64,000 nucleotides of DNA from Robertmurraya dakarensis (GTDB taxonomy: Bacteria; Bacillota; Bacilli; Bacillales; Cytobacillaceae). The first letter of the stretch is position 1, and every line of letters begins with the position of its first letter. A program made the position numbers and the translations under genes. The notes under the pieces are model-generated. The model saw only the letters and a program-made list of their open reading frames with translations, was not told the origin of the DNA and ran no database searches. Of the stretch, positions 35,554-44,543 are shown piece by piece. The stretch covers positions 72,923 through 136,922 of the forward strand of contig NZ_LT707409.1 in the NCBI RefSeq assembly GCF_900156875.1. Reading direction: 5' to 3'.

Positions 35554-36204
35554 ATGGATTTAGAATGGTTTGATAGGGTTTGTGGTGAATTACAGGACAG
35601 CCTTGATTCAATTTGCAGCAAGTATGATGAAAATGGCGGAATGCAAGTTGAACGGGGGGCAAAGCACCCAAGGATAGACTTTTTTACAGAAGGTGAAAAA
35701 ATCGATAGAGAGTACTTCTGCACACTCTTTTTTGACCCGCATAATGAAGAATTCTATATTGAGTCTTTTGATGCGGACCTTGGCTATGAAACAAAAGTGG
35801 TACTGGCTGATATAGAGGATATCGTGGACGCCGTTCATGAAAGCTTCCATAATTATATGGACGATGATCTTGTAGAAGAAGTCGTGATTGAGGATGATTT
35901 TGACGATGATTATGAAGATGAATATGATGAAGGTGAGACGATTTTTGAAGAAGTGGATGTAGAGTGGGAAACTCCTGAGGTGACGGCTTATTATGAAGAA
36001 GATGAAGTAGAAGTCACCTATCAATTCGGAATTGTTCAGGAAACGGGAGATGGTGTGCTAAAGAGAATTAACCGCATTTGGACAGAAGATGATGAAATGT
36101 TAAAAGATGAGACAAATTTTATTTTCAGTAAAGAAGAAGCGAGTACGATCATCGCGATGATTGCAAGTCATATGGACTCACTCAGTCCGATGGATTCCTA
36201 TTAA
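35554..36204 (+). CDS. Acidic cytoplasmic protein of unknown function (216 aa)
   Basis: The start is ATG 35554, behind GGGAGGGG; the frame is open for 190 bases upstream but runs through the preceding gene and terminator. The N-terminal half (about 1-110) looks globular (FTEGEKIDREYFCTLFFDPHNEEFYIESFDADLG). A very acidic middle (EEVVIEDDFDDDYEDEYDEGETIFEEVDVEWE, quoted in part: DDFDDDYEDEYDEGE) follows, then another globular stretch. I do not recognise the family. It is flanked by terminators and thus monocistronic. Confidence 0.75.
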   Translation: MDLEWFDRVCGELQDSLDSICSKYDENGGMQVERGAKHPRIDFFTEGEKIDREYFCTLFFDPHNEEFYIESFDADLGYETKVVLADIEDIVDAVHESFHNYMDDDLVEEVVIEDDFDDDYEDEYDEGETIFEEVDVEWETPEVTAYYEEDEVEVTYQFGIVQETGDGVLKRINRIWTEDDEMLKDETNFIFSKEEASTIIAMIASHMDSLSPMDSY

Positions 36205-36214
36205 TAGATGAGGT

Positions 36215-36245
36215 ATAGCTGCCTAAGTTTGGCAGCTATTTTTTC
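36215..36245 (+). terminator. Intrinsic terminator
   Basis: ATAGCTGCC and GGCAGCTAT pair perfectly around seven bases, followed by a T-run. Confidence 0.92.
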
Positions 36246-36372
36246 ATGAAAGCGGAGTTATGGAAATGTATTATGGAAAAATAGGTGATCATCAAAAAAT
36301 TGTCGAGAATAAGAAAATTAAGTTGTAGAATAGAAAGGGTTAAAGTCATGAAATGATAGGAGAGAGTTTGAA

Positions 36373-37536
36373 ATGTATCAGTCTAAAAAAGTTTTGCTGC
36401 TAGGGTCTGGAGAACTCGGGAAAGAAGTGATAATTGAAGCACAGCGTCTTGGGGTGGAGACTGTTGCTGTGGATCGTTATGAACATGCACCAGCGATGCA
36501 GGTGGCCCACCGCAGCTATGTAATCGACATGCTCGATCCTGCACAGGTGAGGGAAATTATTGAAAAAGAAAATCCTGATTTAATTGTTCCAGAAATTGAG
36601 GCGATTGCGACATCTGAATTGATTAAGCTTGAGGATGAAGGATTCCGTGTCATTCCTACTGCACGTGCCGCGAAGTTGACAATGGATCGGGAAGGGATTC
36701 GGCGATTAGCTGCTGAGACACTTGAACTTCCAACTGCTAACTATAAGTTTGCAGATACATATGAAGAGTTTGTAACAGGGGCGAGAGAGATTGGCTTCCC
36801 TTGTGTCATAAAACCGATCATGAGTTCTTCTGGAAAAGGCCAAAGTGTGTGCCGTTCGGAGGATGATTTGGAGAGATGCTGGAATATCGCTCAAGAAGGC
36901 GGGCGTGTTCAAAATGGCCGCGTCATTATTGAGGAGTTTATTACGTTTGATTCAGAAATTACGCTGCTTACCGTGCGCGCTGTCAATGGCACCATGTTCT
37001 GTGCACCGATTGGCCATTTGCAAAAGGATGGTGATTATATTGAATCTTGGCAGCCACATCATATGATAGAGGCACAAATTGAAGAAGCGAAACGTGTCGC
37101 GAAGTCCATTACAGATGAGTTAGGCGGATATGGTATTTTTGGTGTGGAGCTATTCCTTTCGCAGGATAAAGTTTATTTTAGTGAAGTATCGCCGCGCCCT
37201 CATGACACTGGTTTGGTTACGCTGGTTACGCAAAATTTATCTGAATTTGCCTTGCATGTTCGCGCGATATTAGGCTTCCCGATCCCTGAAATTACGCAGC
37301 TTTCACCTGGAGCAAGCCGACCATTGAAGGCTGATGGTGAATACAATGAATACACGGTAGAGGGTGTGGATGCGGCATTGGCTGTTCCGAATACGCAAGT
37401 TCGTATATTTGGAAAACCAGTGACAAAGGTCGGAAGAAGAATCGCAGTGGCCTTGTCAACTTCTTCTACTGTAGAAGAAGCACGGGATCGTGCTGAGCAG
37501 GCATTAAATCAATTAAGTGTTAAAGAACGTTTGTAA
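36373..37536 (+). CDS. purT: Formate-dependent phosphoribosylglycinamide formyltransferase
   Basis: The 387-residue protein is an ATP-grasp enzyme of the expected PurT length. The N-terminal domain has [20 protein letters not shown] and [16 protein letters not shown]; the ATP-grasp part has [31 protein letters not shown] and [22 protein letters not shown], all strongly conserved in PurT. It makes formyl-glycinamide ribotide from formate and ATP in purine synthesis, as an alternative to the folate-dependent PurN. No purine riboswitch or clear PurR box is visible in the 127 bases before it. It stands apart from other purine genes. Confidence 0.95.
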   Translation: MYQSKKVLLLGSGELGKEVIIEAQRLGVETVAVDRYEHAPAMQVAHRSYVIDMLDPAQVREIIEKENPDLIVPEIEAIATSELIKLEDEGFRVIPTARAAKLTMDREGIRRLAAETLELPTANYKFADTYEEFVTGAREIGFPCVIKPIMSSSGKGQSVCRSEDDLERCWNIAQEGGRVQNGRVIIEEFITFDSEITLLTVRAVNGTMFCAPIGHLQKDGDYIESWQPHHMIEAQIEEAKRVAKSITDELGGYGIFGVELFLSQDKVYFSEVSPRPHDTGLVTLVTQNLSEFALHVRAILGFPIPEITQLSPGASRPLKADGEYNEYTVEGVDAALAVPNTQVRIFGKPVTKVGRRIAVALSTSSTVEEARDRAEQALNQLSVKERL

Positions 37537-37563
37537 GTTCATAACGAAGGAGAAGATTTGATT

Positions 37564-37899
37564 TTGACTGTCAAGAGGATAACTCCAGTACAACTATTTG
37601 AAAAGATTCAGAATCAAGGAAAAGTGATTCTATTAGATGTGAGAGCAGAGGAAAAATACAAGAATGATCATATTAAGGATAACAACATAGAAAATATTAA
37701 TATTGTAAAAACCAAGATATTTGATCAGGAGGATAAAACTTATCTAGGGTCTCTGCCAAGTGATCAAGAAATCATCGTTACCTGTACAACAGGAAATTCC
37801 GCGGCAAAATGCGCAGCCATCCTTGCTGAGAAAGAATATGATGTTACCGTACTGGAGGGCGGCAATACGGCTTGGAAGAAGTTTTTAGAGGAGAAGTAG
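37564..37899 (+). CDS. Rhodanese domain protein
   Basis: The start is probably TTG 37564, eight bases after AAGGAGAAG; the TTG at 37558 is too close. The 111-residue single-domain rhodanese has the CDC25-like start VILLDVRAEEKYKNDHIKDN and the active-site Cys loop VTCTTGNSAAKCA (Cys about residue 77), followed by VLEGGNTAWKKF. It can move sulfane sulfur from a donor to thiols. It lies 27 bases downstream of purT on the same strand and may be co-transcribed, though no functional link is evident. Confidence 0.87.
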   Translation: MTVKRITPVQLFEKIQNQGKVILLDVRAEEKYKNDHIKDNNIENINIVKTKIFDQEDKTYLGSLPSDQEIIVTCTTGNSAAKCAAILAEKEYDVTVLEGGNTAWKKFLEEK

Positions 37900-37909
37900 G
37901 TTTTGTATG

Positions 37910-37937
37910 TACCCAGTCTGATGACTGGGTATTTTTT
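37910..37937 (+). terminator. Terminator of purT-rhodanese
   Basis: TACCCAGTC and GACTGGGTA pair perfectly around four bases, followed by six T. Confidence 0.92.
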
Positions 37938-38028
37938 GTTGTTGTGTGATAATATGGAAAAAACAGTAAAGTTATTCTTTTGCATGGAATAGAATGTTTG
38001 TTAATTATTGATGTTGGGAGGGTTCTCT

Positions 38029-38571
38029 ATGGATATTATTGAAAAAGCTATTGTTTTCGCGGCAAGAGCACATAGAGGTCAGACGAGGAAAGCGACGGAT
38101 ATTCCCTATATTACGCACCCTTACGCTGTGGGTTTGATTTTACAAAAGGCTGGGTGTAGTGATGAAGTGATTGCTGCAGGCATCCTGCATGACACAATTG
38201 AGGATACTTCGGCAACATATGAGGAGTTAATGGAAAACTTCGGGGAGCAGGTAGCCGACCTTGTTAGGTCAGCGTCTGAGGATGATAAAAGCTGGCTTTG
38301 GGAAGATCGGAAACAGCATACGATCGATCAATTGAAAGGGGCGAGTATTGAAGAGGTACAAGTAATAACGGCTGATAAATTACATAATTTAAAATCTATC
38401 CATGCAGACCTAAAGACTTATGGAGACGAAATATGGGACCGCTTTAACCGTGGGAGGCGTGATCAGCATTGGTATTACGCTAGTATTGTAAGAGAGCTGG
38501 CTCCTAGAAGAATGGAGTTCAGTTTGATTCGTGAGCTGGAGAATGAAGTGAAAGAGGTATTTGGGTCCTAA
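38029..38571 (+). CDS. HD-domain hydrolase, MESH1/SpoT hydrolase-like
   Basis: The start is ATG 38029, eight bases after GGGAGGG. The 180-residue protein has the HD metal-binding pattern of the RelA/SpoT hydrolase domain: AARAHRGQTRKATDIPYITHP, AAGILHDTIEDTSATYEEL and ITADKLHNL. Unlike SpoT it has no synthetase or regulatory domain, like the small (p)ppGpp hydrolase MESH1. Hydrolysis of (p)ppGpp or another nucleotide is the likely activity. It is 26 bases before a glycosyltransferase gene and may share its transcript. Confidence 0.82.
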   Translation: MDIIEKAIVFAARAHRGQTRKATDIPYITHPYAVGLILQKAGCSDEVIAAGILHDTIEDTSATYEELMENFGEQVADLVRSASEDDKSWLWEDRKQHTIDQLKGASIEEVQVITADKLHNLKSIHADLKTYGDEIWDRFNRGRRDQHWYYASIVRELAPRRMEFSLIRELENEVKEVFGS

Positions 38572-38597
38572 AAAAGACCTAAAATGGGAGGCCGGCG

Positions 38598-39866
38598 ATG
38601 AAGATCAAAATCCTGACAGTTGGAACTAGGGGAGATGTTCAGCCATTTGTAGCATTAGGAAAAGGACTAGTTAATAGAGGGCATACAGTGACAATTGTAA
38701 GTGGTGAAAATTTTAGAGAATTTGTAGAAAGAAATGGAGTAGGGTTCGAAGCAGTTCGTATCGATTATCTTGAATTAACTCAATCAGATGAGGGCAAAAA
38801 GATGCTGAGTGGAAATCCAATAGAGATCATCAAAAATATGAAGACTCTTATTTTTCCAATGATTGAGAGAATGTTAGAAGATTTGTGGCGTGCTTCAATG
38901 GATGCTGAAGTATTAATTTATCACCCTAAAGCGTTTGGCGGGTACGATATTGCAGAAAAGCTGGGGATTCCGGTGTTTCTTGCACATCCGATCCCGCTAA
39001 TTTCTCCGACAAAATTATTTGCTAACCCGGCTCTGCCTGTATCCTTTAAACTTGGAATATTCAATAGAATGAGCTTTAAGATGAATCGAATACTAATGGG
39101 AAGCTTTTTTAAGATCATTAATAAGTGGCGCCAAGAAACATTGTGTTTGCCGAAAAAACGTTCGTTCTTCACGAATGACTTGAAGCTCAATGGAAAAGAT
39201 ATCCCCGTTCTATATGGATGCAGCCCTCAAATCATTCCTTTTGATAAAAACTGGGGGAGTAATGTTTCGATGGAGGGATTCTGGTTTTTAGAAGAAGAAA
39301 TGGACTGGGAGCCTTCAGAAAAGCTATTACATTTTTTAAATGCTGGGCAGCCTCCAATAGCTATCAGTTTTAGCAGTATGCCTTTGAAAGATCCTGAAAA
39401 GATATGGGCGATGCTCGAGGAAGCGCTCAGATTGACTGGTCAGCGTGGGATTTTTATAACTGGCTGGAGTGGAATGAAAGGGAGGGAGTCACATTCACAT
39501 ATTTTAAAAGTTGATTCAATTCCGCATAGTTGGCTGTTTCCTAGAACTGCAGGAGTTATTCATCACGGTGGTGCAGGTACAACGGCTGCTGTGTTGAAAT
39601 CCGGAAAACCGATGCTGATTTGTCCATTTTCAGCAGACCAGCCTTTTTGGGCTAGAATTATGCAGGAACATGGAACATCAGCCACGCCGCTAAAGGAAAA
39701 AGACATGTCCGCAGAAGCTTTTGCGAATAGAATTCAAGAGTTAGTCAGTAATGAGACGATGAGGAAGAAGGCGGTCGAACTTTCCCGCATAATAAAAGAA
39801 GAAAAGGGTATACAACATACCATTTCTTTTCTAGAAGATAAGGTAAAAAAGTTCATGCAGTTATAA
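38598..39866 (+). CDS. GT1-family glycosyltransferase (UGT/sterol glucosyltransferase-like)
   Basis: The 422-residue protein is a two-domain GT-B glycosyltransferase. The N-terminus TVGTRGDVQPFVALGKGLVNRGH binds the acceptor; the C-terminal signature VIHHGGAGTTAAVLKSGKPMLICPFSADQPFWA (about 321-353) binds the sugar nucleotide. Relatives glucosylate sterols, macrolides or flavonoids using UDP- or dTDP-sugars. No membrane segment is evident. The substrate cannot be told. It converges with the damaged CBO0543-type gene. Confidence 0.87.
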   Translation: MKIKILTVGTRGDVQPFVALGKGLVNRGHTVTIVSGENFREFVERNGVGFEAVRIDYLELTQSDEGKKMLSGNPIEIIKNMKTLIFPMIERMLEDLWRASMDAEVLIYHPKAFGGYDIAEKLGIPVFLAHPIPLISPTKLFANPALPVSFKLGIFNRMSFKMNRILMGSFFKIINKWRQETLCLPKKRSFFTNDLKLNGKDIPVLYGCSPQIIPFDKNWGSNVSMEGFWFLEEEMDWEPSEKLLHFLNAGQPPIAISFSSMPLKDPEKIWAMLEEALRLTGQRGIFITGWSGMKGRESHSHILKVDSIPHSWLFPRTAGVIHHGGAGTTAAVLKSGKPMLICPFSADQPFWARIMQEHGTSATPLKEKDMSAEAFANRIQELVSNETMRKKAVELSRIIKEEKGIQHTISFLEDKVKKFMQL

Positions 39867-39868
39867 TT

Positions 39869-40239
39869 TTATCTGTTTTTGAGAAAGTAAAGATAAATTC
39901 CCATTGCAATATAAACTGAAATTAAAAGGATAATAAGTAGGCGACCCAAATCGATAAATAAAGATATTGCTTCTTCCCTGTTGGATAGTATCTTAAATAT
40001 ATCATGATCACGATTGGTACGATAAAAAATGAAAATGCTATTTCTATGAGTGTATGGTTCAGCCAATCCAAAGTAACCGCTCTGTATTTCCATAACGTAT
40101 GGTTATAAAAAATAAAATTATAAAGTAAATTACATATAATGAAGTACTGAATGGTTGAATAATAGGACTTCCAATTTTTCCAATCAACAAAAAAATAAGC
40201 AAATATAGCGTATACGACTAAAACCATTGCTAGATACAA
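39869..40239 (-). pseudogene. Truncated CBO0543-type membrane protein
   Basis: From a TTG at 40239, a frame of 105 residues reads like the intact gene at 199-732: FFVDWKNWKSYYSTI against WGDWKNWKKYYPTI, and GKKQYLYLSIWV against MKKQCLYILFWV. It then stops at 39922, about 70 residues short. A different frame (to 39869) continues with a membrane-like sequence (RLLIILLISVYIAMGIYLYFLK), suggesting a frameshift near 39960-40000 and loss of the NGW/WWS end. It may also be a shorter paralog in its own right. Confidence 0.55.
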
Positions 40240-40400
40240 CTTAGACTACCTCTTTCAATAATGTATACCCTAGTATGCCCATGTGGATCTGATGGCTAAA
40301 ACATATTCAAACAATGTTATCTTGAAATTATTCTTAAGGTCTCGTGAAAAAAAAGAGATATTATTTCGCAATGAAGAAATACGGAACGCTTCCTAAATGA

Positions 40401-40437
40401 GGGCATTACTGCTAAGCGGTAATGCCCTTTCTCTCTT
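40401..40437 (+). terminator. Orphan terminator upstream of the iron transporter
   Basis: GGGCATTAC and GTAATGCCC pair perfectly around nine bases, followed by TTTCTCTCTT. The gene to its left runs the other way, so no gene is known to end here; a short RNA from about 40300 is possible. The remainder of the 40240-40690 gap is AT-rich without other features that I can support. Confidence 0.75.
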
Positions 40438-40691
40438 CGAAATGACAGATAGAATCACTTCCTAAAAAGCTTGGGTTTTCGCGATTGAAAATCTGATATA
40501 TTAATATTATTTTAAAATAATTTTATTTATTGTAAATTTTGGGTATTTCCTTTCTTGAGATTAAGTTATTAAGGATCTTTACTATGAAGAATAGATAATT
40601 AAAATTATATTTTAGATAATAAAAAAATGTTAAAATACTCAAATTTTCTGTTGACTTAAGTCATATAGGCTTATAGAATTAACGTATCAAA

Positions 40692-40706
40692 TGATAATAA
40701 TTATCA
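40692..40706 (+). promoter_or_regulatory. Fur box
   Basis: TGATAATAATTATCA is a perfect 7-1-7 inverted repeat matching the Bacillus Fur consensus, and the match continues as ATATCATT to 40714. It lies 40 bases before the iron-binding lipoprotein gene and should repress the operon when iron is sufficient. Confidence 0.9.
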
Positions 40707-40745
40707 ATATCATTTAAAAAATAACAGAAAAGGCGGGCGCAAATC

Positions 40746-41828
40746 ATGAATTTAGCGAAATTGTTCAAACCATTAATTGTAGGGACAGCATTAACGATTA
40801 CACTTGCTGGTTGTGGCTCAAATCAAGGTGATCCAAAGGGCGATGAATCAGCTGCACAACCTAAAACAACAGAAAATCAGGAGGTTAATATTTATACGGC
40901 AAGACATTATGAGGCAGATGACGAGCTTTATAAGAACTTTACAGAAGAAACAGGTATTAAGGTTAACGTTGTCAAAGGGAAAGCGGAAGAACTTATTGAA
41001 AGATTAAAGCGTGAAGGTGAAAGTACACAAGCTGATTTATTTGTAACGGTAGACGGCGGAGTACTTGCAAACGCAAAGCAAAATGATATACTTCAACCGG
41101 TTACTTCAGATGTAATTAATGAAAATGTACCCGAAAATCTGCGAGATGTAGATAATCAGTGGGTAGGATTAGCGACGAGAGCTCGTATCATTGCTTATTC
41201 AAAAGACAGAGTATCACCTGATGAATTATCTACATATGAGGATTTAACAAGTGAGAAGTGGAATGGAAAGTTGTTAGTTCGTTCTTCTACAAGTCTTTAT
41301 AATCAATCTTTGTTAGCGTCTTTTATTGAATTAAATGGGGAAGAACAAGCACAAGAGTGGGCTGAGGGCATTGTAAATAATTTTGCCCGCCAGCCAGATG
41401 GCGGTGACCGTGATCAAGCTGCTGCTATCGCTGCAGGAACTGGTGATGTTGCCATCATGAACACATATTATGTTGGATTGCTAGCTAACTCTGAAGATCC
41501 TGAAGAATTAAAAGTGGCAGATAGTATTGACGTCTTTTTCCCGAATCAAGAAACTACGGGCACTCATGTGAATATTAGCGGAATAGGTTTAACAAAGCAT
41601 AGTAAGAATAAAGAAAATGCGGTGAAATTAATTGAGTATGTAACTAGTGTTGAAGCACAGGAATTATTGTCAGCAGCAAACTATGAGTTTCCAGTAAATC
41701 CAGAAGCAGCTATGCCAGAATTGCTTGAGAGCTGGGGCGACTTTAAGATGCAAGAATTAAACTTTGACACATTAGGGGAACATAATAAGAAAGCGATCGA
41801 AATTTTTAATCAAACAGGATGGAAGTAA
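40746..41828 (+). CDS. Fe(III) ABC transporter substrate-binding lipoprotein
   Basis: The 360-residue precursor has a lipobox (ALTITLAGC, Cys at residue 23), then an acidic linker and a class II periplasmic-type binding fold. NIYTARHYEADDELYKNF is typical of FutA/FbpA ferric-binding proteins, and GDVAIMNTYYVGLL holds the Tyr pair expected to bind iron. It delivers ferric iron to the permease that follows. The Fur box in front and operon order (binding protein, permease, ATPase) support this. Homologs include FutA and FbpA. Confidence 0.92.
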   Translation: MNLAKLFKPLIVGTALTITLAGCGSNQGDPKGDESAAQPKTTENQEVNIYTARHYEADDELYKNFTEETGIKVNVVKGKAEELIERLKREGESTQADLFVTVDGGVLANAKQNDILQPVTSDVINENVPENLRDVDNQWVGLATRARIIAYSKDRVSPDELSTYEDLTSEKWNGKLLVRSSTSLYNQSLLASFIELNGEEQAQEWAEGIVNNFARQPDGGDRDQAAAIAAGTGDVAIMNTYYVGLLANSEDPEELKVADSIDVFFPNQETTGTHVNISGIGLTKHSKNKENAVKLIEYVTSVEAQELLSAANYEFPVNPEAAMPELLESWGDFKMQELNFDTLGEHNKKAIEIFNQTGWK

Positions 41829-41829
41829 A

Positions 41830-43476
41830 ATGAAGACACAACTGATTAGACGGAACATGAAAAAAGAGTTTAACGGTTGGTGGATCATTAGTTTAGTTGG
41901 GGCAGTAGTGATACTACTGCCTATCCTTTTTATTTTCTCTTCTATTTTTCAAGAAGCCAATGAGAACTGGTTACATATCCGCCAATATCTATTGAAAAAT
42001 TATGTAGCAAACACTATTATTCTTGTGGTGCTGACTGGTATATTTACTGCCTTATTAGGTGTTACATTAGCTTGGATTATCGCTGCCTATGATTTTCCAC
42101 TAAAACGATTTTTTCGTTGGGGTTTGCTGCTGCCACTATCGATTCCAACTTTTATAGCTGCCTATACGTACCGTACGATGTTAGGTTATACCGGTGTAGT
42201 TCAATCGACATTAAGGAATCAATTTGATTATCAGATCAATTCAGAATGGTTGAGAGTTTCAGGAATAAGTGGAGCAGTATTTATTTTTACTTTATTTCTT
42301 TTTCCATATGTATATTTGATAACAAGAGCTTTTCTTGAAAGTCAAAGTACAGCTTATATTGAGAATGCAAGGCTGTTAGGGCGCAAACCTTTAGCTGTAT
42401 TTTATAAAGTAGTGCTTCCTCTATCAAGGCCTGCTATTGTTGGGGGAATTATATTAGTCATCTATGAAGTGCTCGGTGATTATGGGGTGACAAGTTATTT
42501 AGGGATCCACACCATTTCAACAGCCATTTTTCAAACATGGTTTGGAATGTATGATGTCAATTCAGCTATGAGACTGGCGGCTTGGTTGATGGTCATCATT
42601 GTTGGAATCTTCTTTTTAGAGAGATTGCTTAGACAAGGGCGCCGTTATCATTTAAGCAGCAAATCAAGACCGCTTGTTCCTGTGAAACTAAAGGGGATTG
42701 CCGGAATAGCTGCTTTTGTGTATTGTGGAATTGTGTTTCTTTTAGGGTTTTTAATCCCATTTATTCAATTGCTTTTTTGGGCGAAAATGACGTTTGTAAA
42801 GGTATGGGATTCCACCTTTATTACATTGGTCTACCAAACCGTTTTTGTTGCGGTAATCTCAACGATCATGATTCTGGTTATTTCCGTTGTTGTGGCTAAC
42901 GTTTCTCGATCTCATTCTTCTTTTTCATTTATTTTATCGAAGATTGTAACATCTGGGTATTCTATTCCTGGTCCAATTATTGCGATTGGCGTACTTGCTA
43001 TATTTATCTCGCTTGATCATTGGCTTGCGCCTGTTTATTCGAAACTAGGGTTGGGTGAAGCGCCTCTCATCCTAAGTTTATCCTTAATTATGTTAATAGT
43101 GGGCTATTTTATCCGATTTATGGCTACAGGTTTTAATGCCATTGAAGTCGGCTTTGAAAAAACAGGCAAGAAATATTCGGAAGCTTCAAGAATGCTCGGA
43201 ATTGGGATGACAAAAACGTTCTTTAAAGTGGACCTCCCGTTAATTAAGGGATCGTTAATTAGTGGATTTATTTTGACGTTTGTGGAAATTTGTAAGGAAC
43301 TGCCATTGGCTTTGCTTCTGAGACCTTTTAATTTTGAGACGCTTGCTACAAAGACTTATCAGTATGCAAATGATGAGCAAATCTATGAGGCTTCCATATC
43401 ATCACTTTTAATCATTGTGATTAGTATTTTATCAGTTGTTATCTTGCAAATGATAGGTAAGAAGGTGAAGAAATGA
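41830..43476 (+). CDS. Fe(III) ABC transporter permease (FbpB-like, fused)
   Basis: The 548-residue protein has about 12 membrane helices arranged as two six-helix permease halves in one chain, as in FbpB/SfuB. Each half has an EAA loop for contact with the ATPase: YIENARLLGRKPLAVFYKVVLPLSRPA (about 177) and YSEASRMLGIGMTKTFFKVDLPLIKG (about 450). The start is one base after the preceding stop codon, and its end overlaps the ATPase start by four bases. It is the channel of the iron importer. Confidence 0.92.
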   Translation: MKTQLIRRNMKKEFNGWWIISLVGAVVILLPILFIFSSIFQEANENWLHIRQYLLKNYVANTIILVVLTGIFTALLGVTLAWIIAAYDFPLKRFFRWGLLLPLSIPTFIAAYTYRTMLGYTGVVQSTLRNQFDYQINSEWLRVSGISGAVFIFTLFLFPYVYLITRAFLESQSTAYIENARLLGRKPLAVFYKVVLPLSRPAIVGGIILVIYEVLGDYGVTSYLGIHTISTAIFQTWFGMYDVNSAMRLAAWLMVIIVGIFFLERLLRQGRRYHLSSKSRPLVPVKLKGIAGIAAFVYCGIVFLLGFLIPFIQLLFWAKMTFVKVWDSTFITLVYQTVFVAVISTIMILVISVVVANVSRSHSSFSFILSKIVTSGYSIPGPIIAIGVLAIFISLDHWLAPVYSKLGLGEAPLILSLSLIMLIVGYFIRFMATGFNAIEVGFEKTGKKYSEASRMLGIGMTKTFFKVDLPLIKGSLISGFILTFVEICKELPLALLLRPFNFETLATKTYQYANDEQIYEASISSLLIIVISILSVVILQMIGKKVKK

Positions 43477-44162
43477 GTATTGTTGACATTGAGGGACTCA
43501 CTTTTTCGTTTTCGCGAAAAGAAGCTCCCGTAATTAAGGATTTTTCGTTGTCCGTGGGAAAAGGGGAGCTCGTGGGGATTTTAGGGCAAAGCGGCAGTGG
43601 GAAAAGTACGTTGCTTCGTTTGATCTCAGGGTTAGAGACGCCGTTGAGTGGGACGATCAGCATTGCCGGTACAACTGTAGTGAGTAACCATGTATTTATT
43701 CAACCAGAGAACAGAGGAGTGGGAATGGTCTTTCAAGACTATGCTCTATTTCCTCATATGACTGTGAAGGAAAATATTCTTTTTGGATTATCGAAGATGC
43801 CACGTAAAGATAGGAAGCAGCGTGTCGATGAGATGCTTGAGCTGGTACAGATGGAGAAGTTTGAGAAAAGGTTTCCACACGAACTTAGCGGTGGCCAGCA
43901 ACAGAGGATTGCCCTAGCAAGGGCGCTTGCACCAAAGCCGAAGGTGCTGTTAATGGATGAACCATTTAGCAACTTGGATGCAGATTTAAAAGAGTCAATT
44001 CGAGAGGAGCTATTTAATATATTGAGAAAAGCTGACATGACTTGTATTATGGTCACACATGATCGAAATGATGTTGAAGCTGCATGTGACTATAGTATCG
44101 TCATGGGTCAAGCTGATGTGAAAAATCATATAAGTCCCAAAAAGTTTCAATCTATCAAATAG
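43473..44162 (+). CDS. Fe(III) ABC transporter ATP-binding protein (FbpC-like)
   Basis: The 229-residue ATPase has Walker A GQSGSGKST (about 37-45), Q-loop VFQDYALFPHM, signature LSGGQQQRIALARAL and Walker B VLLMDEPFSNLDADL with the following His of the switch (VTHDRND). It lacks the long C-terminal TOBE extension found in full-length FbpC, so it is shorter than usual by about 120 residues. It overlaps the permease gene by four bases and powers ferric iron uptake. Confidence 0.92.
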   Translation: MSIVDIEGLTFSFSRKEAPVIKDFSLSVGKGELVGILGQSGSGKSTLLRLISGLETPLSGTISIAGTTVVSNHVFIQPENRGVGMVFQDYALFPHMTVKENILFGLSKMPRKDRKQRVDEMLELVQMEKFEKRFPHELSGGQQQRIALARALAPKPKVLLMDEPFSNLDADLKESIREELFNILRKADMTCIMVTHDRNDVEAACDYSIVMGQADVKNHISPKKFQSIK

Positions 44163-44177
44163 CTTCAAGTGGAATAG

Positions 44178-44214
44178 AGCATAACATTGTTTATCGGCAT
44201 TGTTATGCTTTTTT
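44178..44214 (+). terminator. Terminator of the iron transporter operon
   Basis: AGCATAACA and TGTTATGCT pair perfectly around 14 bases, followed by a T-run. Confidence 0.9.
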
Positions 44215-44270
44215 GCATGTAAACAGCTTACAGGTCACAAACTAAAAAAAAGGAAAAAGGAGGCTGTCAA

Positions 44271-44501
44271 ATGAATTCATACCAGCTAACGAACATGATT
44301 ATTGATGATGATTTTGATACGGAAGAATATGTAACGGCTGAATTCAAGCATGGAGATGAAAACTATAGCATTACGTTTAAAAAGAGAGACCTTGAGATCA
44401 TCAATAGTTGGATTTATCGGGAAGGTACATCGTTCCCGGCGAATTTATCGGAAGAATTAATTGAATCCATAAGAGAAGATGTAAAGAAGAGAGTAGAGTG
44501 A
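44271..44501 (+). CDS. Small acidic protein of unknown function (76 aa)
   Basis: The ATG follows AAAAAGGAGG with good spacing. The 76-residue product is polar and acidic (IIDDDFDTEEYVTAEFKHGDENYSITFKKRDLEIINSWIYREG) with mixed strands and helices, no membrane segment and no Cys. I do not recognise it. It lies between the iron operon terminator and the convergent methyltransferase gene. Confidence 0.68.
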   Translation: MNSYQLTNMIIDDDFDTEEYVTAEFKHGDENYSITFKKRDLEIINSWIYREGTSFPANLSEELIESIREDVKKRVE

Positions 44502-44504
44502 AGT

Positions 44505-44530
44505 GAGGACATGAACTAGGTCATGTCCTC
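44505..44530. terminator. Convergent hairpin
   Basis: GAGGACATGA and TCATGTCCTC pair perfectly around six bases, between convergent genes. T-runs are weak on both sides, but the position suits a shared terminator. Confidence 0.6.
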
Positions 44531-44543
44531 TATAAATTGATAA

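Noticed and set aside
36246-36372. Purine riboswitch or PurR box before purT
   Set aside because: No three-way junction core or clear PurR box pair could be found in the short upstream region.
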